Assembly (NCBI RefSeq): GCF_025602895.1
Contig: NW_026516236.1
Coordinates: 393,621-457,620, forward strand
Direction of reading: 5' to 3'
DNA length: 64,000 nt
Origin: Polychytrium aggregatum
Taxonomy: Eukaryota > Chytridiomycota > Chytridiomycetes > Polychytriales
The first letter of the stretch is position 1; the number at the start of each line of letters is the position of its first letter. Shown here piece by piece: positions 11,501 through 24,800 of the stretch. Both the position numbers and the translations under genes were made by a program. The notes beneath the pieces were generated by a model, which saw only the letters and a program-made list of their open reading frames with translations, was not told where the DNA came from and did no database searches.

Positions 11501-14500
11501 ATTCCAAACACCTCGCAGGATCATTTTATCGGGCACTCCTATTCAGGTGCGCGTGGTAGTCTAGTCTCTGAGCGGGCCTATCCGCACCCGTGAACATTGC
11601 GTCTGCACCGACAAAGTTGCCCCAGGCTCATTCTAACCGTTGGACACCTGTATCGGGCATTTTTACTGCGCTGCAATCGCCATGCTCGCTGTTGGATGGC
11701 CTCAATGCACCGTTGTTTGAAACACCGCGCCGGGCCGGGCACCAGAACGACCTTGGTGGGTGGTCTGAGCCGTTGATTGCTGCTGGAACACGATCCCCAA
11801 GACCATGGCTAACGATGCATCATCGCTTTGGACACCAGGGGAATTCTTTGGTTTGTGATGTGCTTTGCCTGTGTCTCGTCGACCGGTTGGCTCACCGTAA
11901 TCGCTCACGCCCGGTACTTGACTTAGCCATGGTAGACTTTGTGAACCCCGGGATCCTCGGGGAATACGCATCGTTCAAGGTATCTCCCATGCAAGCTGCG
12001 CTTCCACATGCACGTCTCTCGCCCTGCCAACGACTCAATATCATATGCAATCCCGGCGCTTCTGAGATTCTTCTTGAATAAGCTCATTATGAAAGGGTAA
12101 CTCGTCTTTCGTTTATCTCCGCAGCGCAAGTTTGAGAATCCCATCGTCGCTTCGCGGGATGCCTCATGCAATCCATATCAAGCCGAACTGGGCACCACTC
12201 GTTCCGAGGAGGTATGCCGCACCAACTCGCATCCATGGCGATGTGCCTGATCGTTTGAGAGAGCGATTCGAATGCCTCAGGCAAGAGCAATCCGGGCAAC
12301 GGGCGCAAGTGGAGGATTATAACGGCATGATGCGTTCTTCTCTACAGCTCCGCAGAATCACCAGCTCCTTCATCTTGCGGCGAACAGCGGACATCAACGC
12401 CCAGTATCTGCCGAGTCGAACCGAGTACGTGCTCTTTTGTCGCCCATCGGAAGTGCAGTCGGACCTCCTCGCACAGATTTCAGCCTCGCAGTTCGTGTCG
12501 GACACGATCAACGGCTCTGGAGCAAGCATCCTTGGTAAGATGTGCTGCTGCATTGCTCTGGCCAGAGAGAAACAACGCCACCATCGTCCAGATGATCCCA
12601 AAACACCCGCAGTCTAACTAAGGATACATGATATTGTCGCCTGCTGTCAACCTGAATCGATTCAGGAATACTCAATACTATGAGAAAGCTCGCTGGAAGT
12701 CCTCAGATGGTACCACCAGTCTGCATTTTGCAATGACACAGTCTATTCGCCCGTGAGCCGGACTGGCTCGCTTGTCTGGTGCAGCTCCAAAATGCACTGA
12801 CCTACGTGCTGCGTGCAGATTGTCGACGATCTTGAAGAATGGAACCTGGCGGTTCTGCCGGAGCATGAGGATCGCTTGCTGGGCTGCCAGAATCAACTAC
12901 TGCTGGAGTTTAGTGGTAGGCACTTGATCGTGTGTGCACCGAAGCCTCCCGATTTGGTTCACCGTCGATGCACCATGATAATCATCGGGATGCACTCAAC
13001 AGGCAAGCTATGTGTTCTTGCGGATCTGCTTCATAATATCAAAACCAACACGTCCGAGAAAGTCGTTGTCGTTTCAAACTGGACCCAGATAAGTGTATAC
13101 CGCCGTCTGCAACCACTTTTGTGGCCGACATTGGCCTGCGGCTCCGTTCAAACACAATCCCCATTTCCTGCGTTTCGCTATCCACACCTTGGATATAGTA
13201 CAAGAGCTCTGCACCCAAAAGGGATACACATTTGCACGGCTGGATGGATCTGTCCCAGCGCAGAACCGGCAAAAGTAGGTCACTGTCCGCAGCACTCTCG
13301 CGACTCTCTGCAAGCATCTGATCGTACGTTGGTCTCCAGACTCGTCGACGACTTCAACAACACCTCCAGGCAATGTAAGAGGCGATATGGAGCGGTTTGA
13401 GGCTCAAGCCTTGGGAATCATGCTTGTGCGCAATGCTTGTGTCCAAACGGCACTTCACTGATGCATACTTTGACAGTCGTCTTCCTTCTCAGCTCGAAGG
13501 CTGGAGGTGTTGGCCTCAACCTGATCGGCGCCTCGAGGCTGATCATGTTCGATATTGGTAAGATGCGTTCGAGTGAATGTTGGCTGATCTGTCGGAACCC
13601 TTGTTCACTCCATAAACTCAACGGTGCTTTCAGACTGGAATCCCAGCGTGTGTCGTCAAGGTACGTTGCCAGGCCTGTCGCCGGACCATGATCTTCAGAT
13701 GGTTGCGTTTGCGCAACTCACCATCCCCCCCCCGACTCTCCAATCGTCGGGTCTGCTCGGCGATAGCCATGGCACGAATCTGGAGGTAAGTCAAGCATGC
13801 CCAGGATCTTTGTAAAGTCAACACATAAACTCTGATATCCGGCTCATCCCTGTTCCAGAGATGGCCAGAAACGACCTGTCAAGATCTATCGACTGTTGCT
13901 GTGAGTAGCCCGGCAGTGCATCTTCAAAGCGCAGTCGGCCCCCTCCTCTGACCTAGCACGTTTATACCACAGGACGGGCTCAATAGAAGAGCGTATCTTC
14001 CAAAGACAGATCAAAAAGCTCGATTTGAGCGATGCCATCGTGGTATGGTGCAGATCTTGACTGTATCGAAGTCGGCGCTGTAAAACTAGCTCGTCGACCG
14101 ACCATATGGTACCTTTCCATTCGCCCACAGGATCAAAAAGGACAAGTTATCGATGGATTTGATCCACAGGAGGTACGCGCGCCAAACGATCCGATAACAG
14201 CACACCGACGCTCTCTGGAGAGCGGATTCCCGTGTGCCAAAGAAAAGAAAAGCCGTTTTTGATTCGTCGATTCGATTATCCAGCTGAGGGACCTGTTGAC
14301 ATTTCGAGGCAACACCAAATGCCTTACACACGAGATCATGACCTGTGGCTGCCAGGTAAGCAGACGCGGCAGTGGCGAGGATCCGATGATACCGTCCCTG
14401 CATACACCATCGGGTCGCATGCACAGACATCCGCTTGACTGGCGCTACACTATGCGATATATCTAACGAGCGCACTGTCCTTTTTGCTGATCGTGTTCGA

Positions 14501-14882
14501 TTTCAAGTGGGGAGCCGAGGTACGTCGCTGTCGCAATTACCACTGGACTTTATCGTGTGGCTCTGGTGGCATCACAGAGCACATCTCGGTGTACAAGCGG
14601 AGACTTCGCTCACGTATGCGCACTGCGACACAGGAACTTGATCGTCTCATGGCGGATGAGCCTTTGGAAGGATCGGACGACTCTGGAGAGTGGAACCACT
14701 ATCTCCTTCTTGACCAAAGCGATACCCGCGAGCGCTGGAGGCAGCATCTCGAGTTACTTGTCGAGGAAGGCCGTCTCGAGGACGACTCGGTGCTCATCGG
14801 CTCGATCCTGGATCGCCCTGGGTCGCTGACGTTCATGTTCCAAAAAACGGATAGCTCGCCGGATGCCAGTGACGATGTGTAG
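8589..14882 (+). CDS. RDH54: Rdh54/Rad54B-type Swi2/Snf2 recombination translocase
   Basis: dsDNA translocase that works with Rad51/Dmc1 in homologous recombination. Conserved pieces in order: the N-terminal [25 protein letters not shown] block diagnostic of Rdh54/Rad54[15 protein letters not shown]; Walker A in [11 protein letters not shown] (about 10470); [14 protein letters not shown]; motif [95 protein letters not shown]; and a C-terminal [11 protein letters not shown] / TFMFQKT region. Securely placed exons include 8589-8810, 8902-8917, 9045-9050, 9154-9208, 9307-9386, 9510-9543, 9599-9734, 10347-10363, 10435-10527, 11319-11365, 11519-11546, 11746-11755, 11839-11850, 11927-11979 and 13634-13647. 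Not every exon was resolved. The intron splitting motif II (11201-11318) starts with GC. The stop is TAG at 14880. Confidence 0.9.
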
Positions 14883-15821
14883 TCGACCTTGACTCTTATG
14901 TTGCTGTACAGCCTGCTACGGCCTGCCCAATGGCCTGGATTCGGCCATGCCAAATTTCATCGCACGAGTCTGTCCGTCTTGAGCCTGCAGAAGGAGAGTC
15001 CCTCGCTAATCCACAGGGAATCCACAGGGAATCCACAGAGGCAGTGGCTTATTGGCGCAATTAGTCCTGTCCTGGGATGTACCGACAAACTGGCAACACA
15101 AGCGGTACTCCTGGGCAATGACACACCGCCGTCGGCCCTCTTGGTCAGTGTGATGTCAAAGCCCTGTGTGCGGCGGCCCATCATGACAAGCATGTCTCGT
15201 CATGGGATGTGAAAATGGTGGCCATGCTCTCGGTCCATTTCGCTTTGGACGTTCTGCAACCCGACCCAATCAGCGTCGAGCGTGTGAATGACCGAGCGGA
15301 TCATGTTCAGAGTGACATCGTATGTCCAATCAGCCTGGCAGCGAGGCTCTGGTCGCCCAAGCAGATGCTGCTCAGAGCCTAGCGACGGATTACATATTGC
15401 GAAACAGCGACTCAATGACCGGGGGGCGCTGCAGGGATATAGGGCATATTCAGAATGCGAGCCATTGTTGTTTCACCAGTGACGGCATTCACACCCATCC
15501 CGCTCTCTCACTGTTCCCTGCTCAAACTCCCCAAACTCGACCCAGCTCCATAGCCAGGCAGCCCGGCGCTTTGAACTGCCTCGTGAAAAAGCTCCGATTC
15601 CACTTGACCTGCAGTCCCGCTGGGTCCTGCTCCCCAGTCCAGATCCATCCAACTGCTGCTGATATCACTGGTCGGAGCTTGTCATATCGTATCCAGACCT
15701 GCACTTCAACCACTAGTGCCATTGCCGATATCATAGCTGTTGAACGCAGCTGCCAGCTAGATAACCAACTTGTGCTCAAGTCCGGTTCCCATCTCTGTGA
15801 ACACTGCATTGGGCTTCCTCG
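14883..15821. other. Intergenic region before the dynein gene
   Basis: About 940 bp with only short frames on both strands. A short direct repeat of GGAATCCACA occurs near 15015-15045. A promoter for the dynein gene is expected here, but I recognise no element or protein. Confidence 0.45.
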
Positions 15822-18800
15822 ATGGCAGCCATCTCGGACGGCGACCGGCACCCCCAAAAGCATGGGTTGGCCGAAGCCAGCCAGCTCAGCGATCGCCGCG
15901 AACAAAAGGTCGAGCTGCACCGAAAGACCGGCACGCTCAGAGGTCTGTATTGCTGCACTAATGCTGCCATGGTTCTGAAATCGGTCGACTCTGGGGTGCT
16001 ACACTGGCCAGCGAGTTGTGTTTGTCGCAGTGTTGCTTACGACCAATGATGTGTTGGATTGCGACTTGTCCATGCTCAGAGCTCATTCGCGCCTCGAAGG
16101 AGGCTCGGGCTGGACAGCGCGAGTTTCCCGACTCCCTTCTCAGCAAAATCAAGGTCAAGCCCCCGCCCCAAAAGCGAAGCCAAACCACCACGACTCAGAA
16201 AGTCGAGTATGAGCAAAAACGACAGAAGATAGAGGGCGAGACGGCCAGAACCAAGGGCGGGATGGAGATCATCCACGAGGATCCCAACGCAGCCCGTCCG
16301 TCCTCTGCCCATCGGTCCTTCAAGGAAAAGCTCGTGGACTTTTTGATGTGGGCATTCGCTACTGCTGAACCGCTCTATGCCCGCATTTGTAGCGTTGCGT
16401 GTTCGTCTCAACGACACCAGCCCTGAGCCGCTGGTCCCGTCGACGCTTGCTTGGAAATATCGCCGTTGGCAGTGCGCCACGGCCCGATCGGAAAGCATTC
16501 TCATATCCCATTTCACCTTCCATGAACGCTCCCACAGCGACAAACAGAGCCACAGAGTCAAAGTCGAGTCTGGTAACACTTGTCTACGAGTGAAAGCAGC
16601 CGCCTTTCTATCGCATGACCACCTACGGCTGACGCTTTGTACTTCTGCTTGCAGCCGACGAAACAGCGGGTATGCTTCTGAAGAACATGGACCCCAACTA
16701 TCTCCCCGATGGCAGGGTGGCTGACGCCGTCAGGGCCTCATCCAGCGATCGGCTTGAGGCTACTGACGATGAAGATGCGCACGTGATTGTAAGTTGCCGA
16801 GCGGATCGCCGGATCGCAGCACAGTTGCAGCATAGTCGCAGCATTGTTGTCGGCAATGTAATGCGGTTGTCAATATTAGATGCTGCAGGGGACAGTGTGG
16901 CATGTTGCGGCGAACTCGTAGTACCGGACACGGGGAGCTGCCTTGATTCCCGATAGTGGTTGTATGCTTGGCTGCGTTGATATGCTCATTTTGGCTCCTT
17001 CATATCATCTGGTATGTGATCGGCCCCATCCATCTGGTCGTTCCCATCACAGGCGTTCTTCAAGTACTTTGATGCAAACATCAAGTCGCACTACGTCAGC
17101 AATCTCAGCCCCCAGTGGATCGAAAACATACTGAACGCCATCCCCGACAACCTGCCGGACAAATACCCTGACGTCACCCGGAGTATTCTTGGCGAGATCC
17201 AACAAGAATACACCAACAGCGGCAAGCAGTCAGCAGGTATGTTGCATCCAACCGCACTCGCATCGAGCAGGATTCTGTGACAAGTAGAGTCTCGAAGCAG
17301 CCGATGTGTGAGCCCCACACCTCTATCTCTGTCGCCCATACTCGGACGCTTGTGCGTGTCGCCTTGAAAGCTGTTCTCACGAGAGTCGCTGTGCTGCTTC
17401 GCAAACTGCAGTGGATTATATCCTCAAGTCGCCGGTGAAGAAGTCGGACCAAAGCGAGAGGTACACTTTCGTGAGCAGTATCGCCGTGGCGCCTTCACAA
17501 CCGCACCGACCACACCTTCTCTGATACCAGCCTGCGGGTGAATTGCTTCGTCATCTAGCGCCAAGACCGCAGGCAAGCCTGTGTATTTTCCCCAGGACAA
17601 GTGCCCGTTTCCAGCTGGATGGAAGACGCAATTCATGGACGCCTATCAAAAGATGGAAAGGAACCTGTTCATCACTCATCCGCTAATGATCAGGCTCCTC
17701 GAAACGTGGGGCATATACAACAGCTTGAGCTTTGTAGATGTGGATGAGATCAAGAGCAACCCGCATGCCTTCCGTGTCTCGGGATTTAAGTCGATGCTCC
17801 TTGTCCACTCTGAAAAGTGCCGAGACAAGATGCTCAACAAGTACGTCCCTTGGCTGAGCACTCACACGCCTGTGACTATCTATCCGCGTCGGAACCAAAC
17901 TCCTGGTGCAGTGGGGTGTTTGAGGCTTTGATTTTGCGGATCGCTATCCACCGCGGTTGCCACGACGATGTGCCAACTCTTTCGACTGACATACCCACAA
18001 TCTGACCCTTCCTTGGCAGCTGGTATATGACCGTTCTGAAGCACTTTGCAGACTGCTTTCTGCGCACCAAGAAGAAAGAAGCCGCTTCTCGCCCCCCAGA
18101 CAACTTCTTTCGGTCAGCTTCCATTCTGATCTATAACCAGATTCTGTCGATCATCACAAACTCGCTCGGTCGCTATGTCAAGCTGTTTTCTGCGCGGCCA
18201 ATCGAGATGCCCTCTGAAAATACCGATCTCGTGCCGATGCGGGAACATGCCCCGCGTTTTGTTGTGCGCTTGATTTTGAACGAGTCGAAAATCGAGTTCG
18301 AGCCGCCGCTTGAAGAGATCGGAACAACGATCGTTGACTGTCTCGAGTATGTCGTGCGGACCGTCGAGTCGGTTCCCAAGATAGAAACGATTCTCTACAG
18401 CTCGCAGGGCGAGCAGCTCCTCAACAACACACTCGAAGGCATCATGCGGTCCACGGACGACCAGAACGAGATGAAAATCATTCCCGAGAGCGCAATCGTC
18501 GATGCCGCGGAGAAGCACTTGCGGCAGTACTCGCAAGAGTGCTTCGATGTTGCCAACGAGTATGTCCGACGGTACGAAAAGTACCAGGCAATGTTTGCCA
18601 GTGATGTCGATGACGACATTGCCAAGTTCTTTTCAGAGGACCATTCCTTTGAAGATTACACCGAGGTAGGGTGGGACTTTGCAGCTGCCGCGCTTGGGCT
18701 TTGAACCCAAGCTGCCCGTTTCGCTCTGGCACTCTCTACTCAATCTGCACAAGTATCAGACTCAAGGAGGCCATCATTCAATACTAACCACATTCTTGAC

Positions 18801-21800
18801 TCCTTTCCCACACAGGCGATTGGAAGATATCGCGAAAGGGCCTCCGAAATCATGAACAATCCACGCAGCGTGGACTTGCCCATGGTGGCGCTACGCTGCG
18901 ATGAGTTGCACAAGGCTCTCGCAAGCAAGTCCATGGAGCTTTCGAACCAGTTCCTCAACAAAATCATTCAAACAAATGCCGAACATCAGCAAAGGTGTGC
19001 TTCTCGGCCTTAGTTCTTGCTATTGGGGGGGGGGTGTCTTTTTGCAATCGACTTCCAAGATGACCCGTGCTCTCCACCATTGGGAACTGGAGTTCCCATT
19101 TTGCCCTATCCAGCCTCCGCTGCGATCGGCGTTTCTATATGAGTGTATCGGACTAAAATGGCATATCGAAACGGAGTAGCATGGCTAGGTGTGTCGCAGC
19201 GACTGATCCATTTTATTAATCAACACATCGACTTGGCGACCGTGGAATGCTCTCGCTACAAACCCAGCATCTGTCGGCGATACGAGGTAATCCAAGAAAA
19301 GGCCCTGCGGATTCCAGAGAACTTCAAGGAAATGGCCGACCAGATGGCTTACATGGACGAAGTCCGCAATGTCGAGTTGCCCTCCCTCCTGACCGAGCTC
19401 GAGGAGGCCCGGAAGCGCCTCTCGTATATACTCAACTTCTCGGCCTTGACCGAGGAGCACATCAATCTCAACAACGTCACCTTCACTTGGCCCGTGCGAA
19501 TCGTTCCCATCCTCGAGAGACACAACGAAATCATTGGCGAGGCTCGCGAAAAGTCCGAAGTCAGTCTGAAGGAGCGCCGCACAAAGTTTGAGCAGGAGCT
19601 GGATGAATTTGCTGCCCAGGTGGAAGATCTCAAGGACGTCGGAGACCTCGACGAAATGCCCTTCTACGTCAAGAAGGTCCAGACCCTGGCCAAGCAGCTC
19701 CAAACGGCCTCGGACACCATCGCCTCATTCAACCGCGAAGAGCAGCTCTTTGGCTGGAGCGTCACAGTCTATCCTCAGCGCAAACAAATCCTGGCCGCGC
19801 TCGAACCCTACCAGGCGCTCTATACAACAGCCGTGAACTTTCAAAAGTCCTATAAGCGGTGGATGGACGGAGGCCTGCTGGAGCTGGACGCAGAGGTGAT
19901 CGAGCAGGAGGTTGACGCCCTCAAGCGAGAAATGTACCGCGTGGTCGGAACACTTGTTCAGGCAGCAGCTCCCCAGAACTTGGCAAAACAAGTGCGTGAA
20001 AAGATCGATGAGTTCATGGTCAACATCCCCGTGATTCGAGTTCTATGCAACCCTGGTATGCGCGACCGACACTGGAACAAGCTCTCTGCTGTCGCCGGGT
20101 TTGACATCAAGCCCGACAGCACAAGTTCTCTGAGGAAGATGCTCAAGAACAACCTCGAGCAGTTTCTTGATCCTTTCCAGGAAGTTAGCGGTGAGTCATG
20201 TGCCTCGGTCACTTAGCTCTTGCTCAGCCCATGGGTCCGCCGCCGGCTTAGGCTGCAGATACCAACGAGTTACGTAGTGCAGCACAGCGCGATTCTAACA
20301 GATCCCTCGTCCTAGATGCGGCATCAAAGGAGTACACGCTCGAGAAGAACTTGACCAAGATGGTGACTGAGTGGGACCCGCTCGAGCTCACTCTCCTCGC
20401 CTACCGCGAGACAGGAACCTTCATTCTCTCCTCTGTCGAGGAGGCACAGCAGCTGCTCGACGACCAGATTGTCAAGACACAGTCCATGCGCGGCAGCCCG
20501 TACATCAAGCCGTTTGAGCAGCAGATCAAAGAATGGGAGAAAAAGCTGCTCACGACACAGGAGATTCTGGATGAGTGGCTCAAGGTTCAGGCGACGTGGT
20601 TGTACCTCGAGCCCATCTTTAGCTCCGAGGACATCATGAACCAAATGCCAGAGGAAGGCCGAAAGTTCCGAATGGTGGACCAAAGCTGGAAGAAGATCAT
20701 GGGGGTATGTCTAACGACTCATCCCGGAGCGGCGATGCTGCTAAACTCAAGCCAGCCGCATTTGCGTGTTCCAGCCTCAGGTACTGACCGTACTCTCTGC
20801 AACGCCCCCAGATTGTCAACGAAGACCGCCATGTCCTCAAGGTCACCGACATCCCCAATCTTCTTGACGACATGCAAAAGAACAACGTCCTGCTGGAAGA
20901 GATTCTGAAGGGCCTCAATTCGTATCTGGAGCTCAAGCGCTTGTACTTCCCGCGCTTCTTCTTCTTGTCAAACGACGAGATGCTGGAGATCCTGTCCGAG
21001 ACCAAGGACCCCACACGTGTCCAGCCCCATCTCAAAAAGTGCTTCGAGGGCATTGCCACGCTTGACTTTGACGACAAACTGGACATCCTGGCCATCCAGT
21101 CGAGCGAAAAAGAGCGGCTCCCGCTGGCACAGCGAATCTCGACGGCCGAGGCAAAGGGATCGGTCGAAAAGTGGCTCTCGCAGGCAAGCCCAGTCCCGCT
21201 TCTCCCATTCTGTCGTCGCACGAGACTTCATTTGTTCGGCGATCAAAACCATCCATTCTAGTTCTAAGGTCCTTTGCGCGAATGGATCGGCAGTGGCCCC
21301 AACATGTTGTCTGGGCTCAGAGCGCTGAACGCTTTGTTTTGTCTCATATCGCAATACCCAGGTCGAGTCGCTCATGCTCAGAAGTGTCCATTCGGTCATG
21401 GAAGAGGCCTACATAGCCTATCCGCAGAAGCCCCGCGCTCAATGGGTACTGGACTGGCCGGGACAAGTTATTCTGTGCGTCAGCTCTATTTTCTGGACGT
21501 CTGATGCCGAGAAGGCCATCGAAGGTGGAAAGAAGGGCCTGGAGAACTTCCACGCCAAACTGAACTCGGACTTATCTGACGTCATCCGACTCGTTCGCGG
21601 GCAGTTGAGCAAGATGGCGCGCCTGACGCTTGGTGCACTGGTCGTCATCGATGTCCACGCCCGTGATGTTATCCAGCTGCTTGCTGCCGAGGGCATCAGT
21701 GACATCAGCGACTTCAGCTGGCTCGCGCAGCTGCGCTACTACTGGGAGGATGAAAATGTCATGGTCAAAATGATCAACGCCCAGCGGCTGTACGGATACG

Positions 21801-24800
21801 AGTATCTGGGCAACTCGCCCCGCCTCGTGATCACGCCCCTGACGGATCGCTGCTACCGCACTCTGTTTGGTGCCTTGCATCTCAACCTCGGAGGTGCCCC
21901 GGAGGGCCCTGCCGGCACAGGCAAGACCGAGACAACCAAGGATCTCGCCAAGGCCCTGGCCAAACAGTGCGTCGTCTTCAACTGCTCAGATGGCTTGGAC
22001 TACCTTGCCATGGGCAAGTTCTTCAAGGGACTTGCCTCTGCTGGGGCCTGGGCCTGCTTCGACGAGTTCAACCGCATCGATCTCGAGGTGCTTTCGGTCG
22101 TCGCACAGCAAGTGTTGACGATCCAGCGCGCTATAGCCATGAAGGCGCGCGACTTTATGTTCGAAGGCACCAAGCTGGTGCTCAATCCAACGTGCGCCGT
22201 GTTCATCACCATGAATCCAGGCTATGCTGGCCGATCCGAGCTGCCGGACAACCTCAAGGCCCTGTTCCGTACCGTCGCCATGATGGTGCCCGACTACACC
22301 CTCATAGGCGAGATAACCCTGTACTCGTTTGGCTTTATCGAGGCGCGCAACTTGGCCCGCAAGATCACCGCCACCTATCGACTTTGTTCCGAGCAGCTGT
22401 CGTCGCAGGACCACTACGACTACGGCATGCGGGCGGTGAAGAGTGTCCTCACCGCTGCCGGCAACCTCAAGCTCAAATATTCAGAGGAGGACGAGAACAT
22501 CCTGGTGCTGCGGTCCATTATCGACGTCAATCTCCCAAAGTTCCTGTCGCAGGACATTGCCCTGTTTAAAGGCATTGCTACGGACCTGTTTCCGGGCGTA
22601 CAGCTGCCAAAGCCTGACTACGAGCTGCTCGAAGGTGCAATCCAGAAGGCTTGCGCCTCGATGCATCTGCAAATGGTGCCCCCGTTCCTCGAGAAGATCA
22701 TACAACTCTACGAGATGATGCTGGTCCGCCACGGCTTCATGCTTGTTGGCGAGCCATTTGCTGGCAAGACGTCGGCATACCGGGTGCTCGGGGATGCCTT
22801 GGGCGATTTGGCAGTGACCCAGGGCGGCGAAGAGTGGCAGAAGGTGCAGTTCAAGGTCATCAACCCCAAATCGATCACCATGGGCCAGTTGTACGGCCAG
22901 TTTGATCCGGTTTCGCACGAATGGACGGACGGCGTTTTGGCGACGTCGTTTCGAAGCTTCGCCAGCTCTACGAGCCCGGATCGCAAGTGGGTCGTTTTTG
23001 ACGGGCCTGTGGACGCCATCTGGGTCGAGAACATGAACACTGTCCTGGACGATAACAAGAAGCTTTGTCTCATGAGCGGCGAAATCATCCAGCTATCCAA
23101 CACAATGAGCTTGGTGTTCGAGGTCATGGACCTGGCTGTGGCTTCGGTACGTGGCTGCTCGGAGCTCACTCCACCGCTGGGATTCGGCCATTGCAGCGGC
23201 CACTCGCGGTTCTGGACTCATGCTGTATTGGGTCGTGGCTAACTGGATATTTGCTTGCAGCCTGCAACAGTGAGTCGCTGCGGAATGGTCTACATGGAGC
23301 CTGAGCGACTCGGGTGGCGGCCGCTCCTCAGTTCGTGGCTCGAGCGCATGGAAACTCTGCGCCCAGAGTATGCCAAGTACATCAGCCAGCTCTTTGAGAT
23401 CTTTGTGCCTCCGTCAATCCAGTGCGTTCGCAAGGACTGTCGTGAGCTCTCCCCAACATCCGATATCGGTCTTGTCAACTCGCTCATTCGGCTGCTCGAC
23501 AGCCAGATCGCCGAGTTCCAGGAGGCCAAGGTGACAAAAAACGACAGTCTGCTTAAACAACGACTCGAGTGCTTCTTTTTGTTTTCGCTTGTCTGGTCGG
23601 TTGGCGGCAGCGTTGATACCCCAAGCCAGCTCAAGTTCGACCACATGCTTCGTAGCCTGCTCTCGCGCCTGAGCACTCCGCTCACTCTGCCTATTCCCGA
23701 TGAGGGAACCGTTTACGACTATGTCTTCGAGACGAACGAGGATGCCGATCGATGGACGCTCTGGCTCAGCACCATTCAGCCAACCCCCATTCCAGCCGAG
23801 GCAGAGTTCAACGACATTGTCATCCCGACAAAGGACACGGCACGCTACAACTATCTCATGGACCTCTTGATCACCCACAACAAGGCCTTCCTGATTGTCG
23901 GGCCAACCGGCACGGGCAAGTCCAAGTACATCGGAAGCAAGCTCCTCACGGGGGTCTCCAAGGAACGATACATCCCGCTCTTCATCAACTTTTCAGCGCG
24001 CACGAGCGCCAACCAAACCCAGGACATTGTCATGTCCAAACTCGACAAGCGGCGCAAGGGTGTCTTTGGTGCCCCTGTCGGGCGCCGGTTCCTGATCTTC
24101 ATCGACGATCTGAACATGCCAGCCAAAGAGCAGTACGGTGCCCAGCCCCCGATTGAACTGTTTCGCCAGTGGTTTGATCATGGCAACTGGTACGACAAGA
24201 AGGACACCTCTCGGCTGGAACTCATCGACATTCAAATCATGAGTGCAATGGGTCCGCCAGGCGGTGGCCGCAATGCGGTAACACCGCGGTTTCTGCGGCA
24301 CTTCAACCAAATCGTCATCAACTCCTTTGACGACATAACCATGTCGCGCATCTTCAACTCAATCTTGGACTGGCACTTCAATCGCTTCGAGTTTACCGAG
24401 GAAGTGATCTCGCTGGGCACCAAGATCGTCGATGCCACGACCAACATCTACAAGTGGGCCGTGGAAAACCTGCTGCCAACGCCCGCAAAGACCCACTATA
24501 CGTTCAACCTGCGGGACTTTTCAAAGGTCATCCAAGGCCTAGTTCTGTCCAAGCCGGCGTTCTTCCCCGACAGCGCCAACATCATCCGGCTCTGGGTGCA
24601 TGAGGTCTACCGGGTGTACTACGACCGCCTGGTCACCGACGACGATCGATACAGCATCTTCTCGCACATCCTGGATGTTGTGAAGCAGTGCTTTGATTGC
24701 GAGCCAGACGAGATCTTTGCCCGGATCGCCACAGGAGAGGATAATGTTCTCATGGAGGAGGACATGAGATCGCTGATTTTTGGGGACATTCTGAGCAAGG

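Noticed and set aside
15200-15415. Possible short minus-strand gene upstream of the dynein
   Set aside because: About 70 residues with no recognised family, no convincing splice partners and comparable open frames on the other strand.
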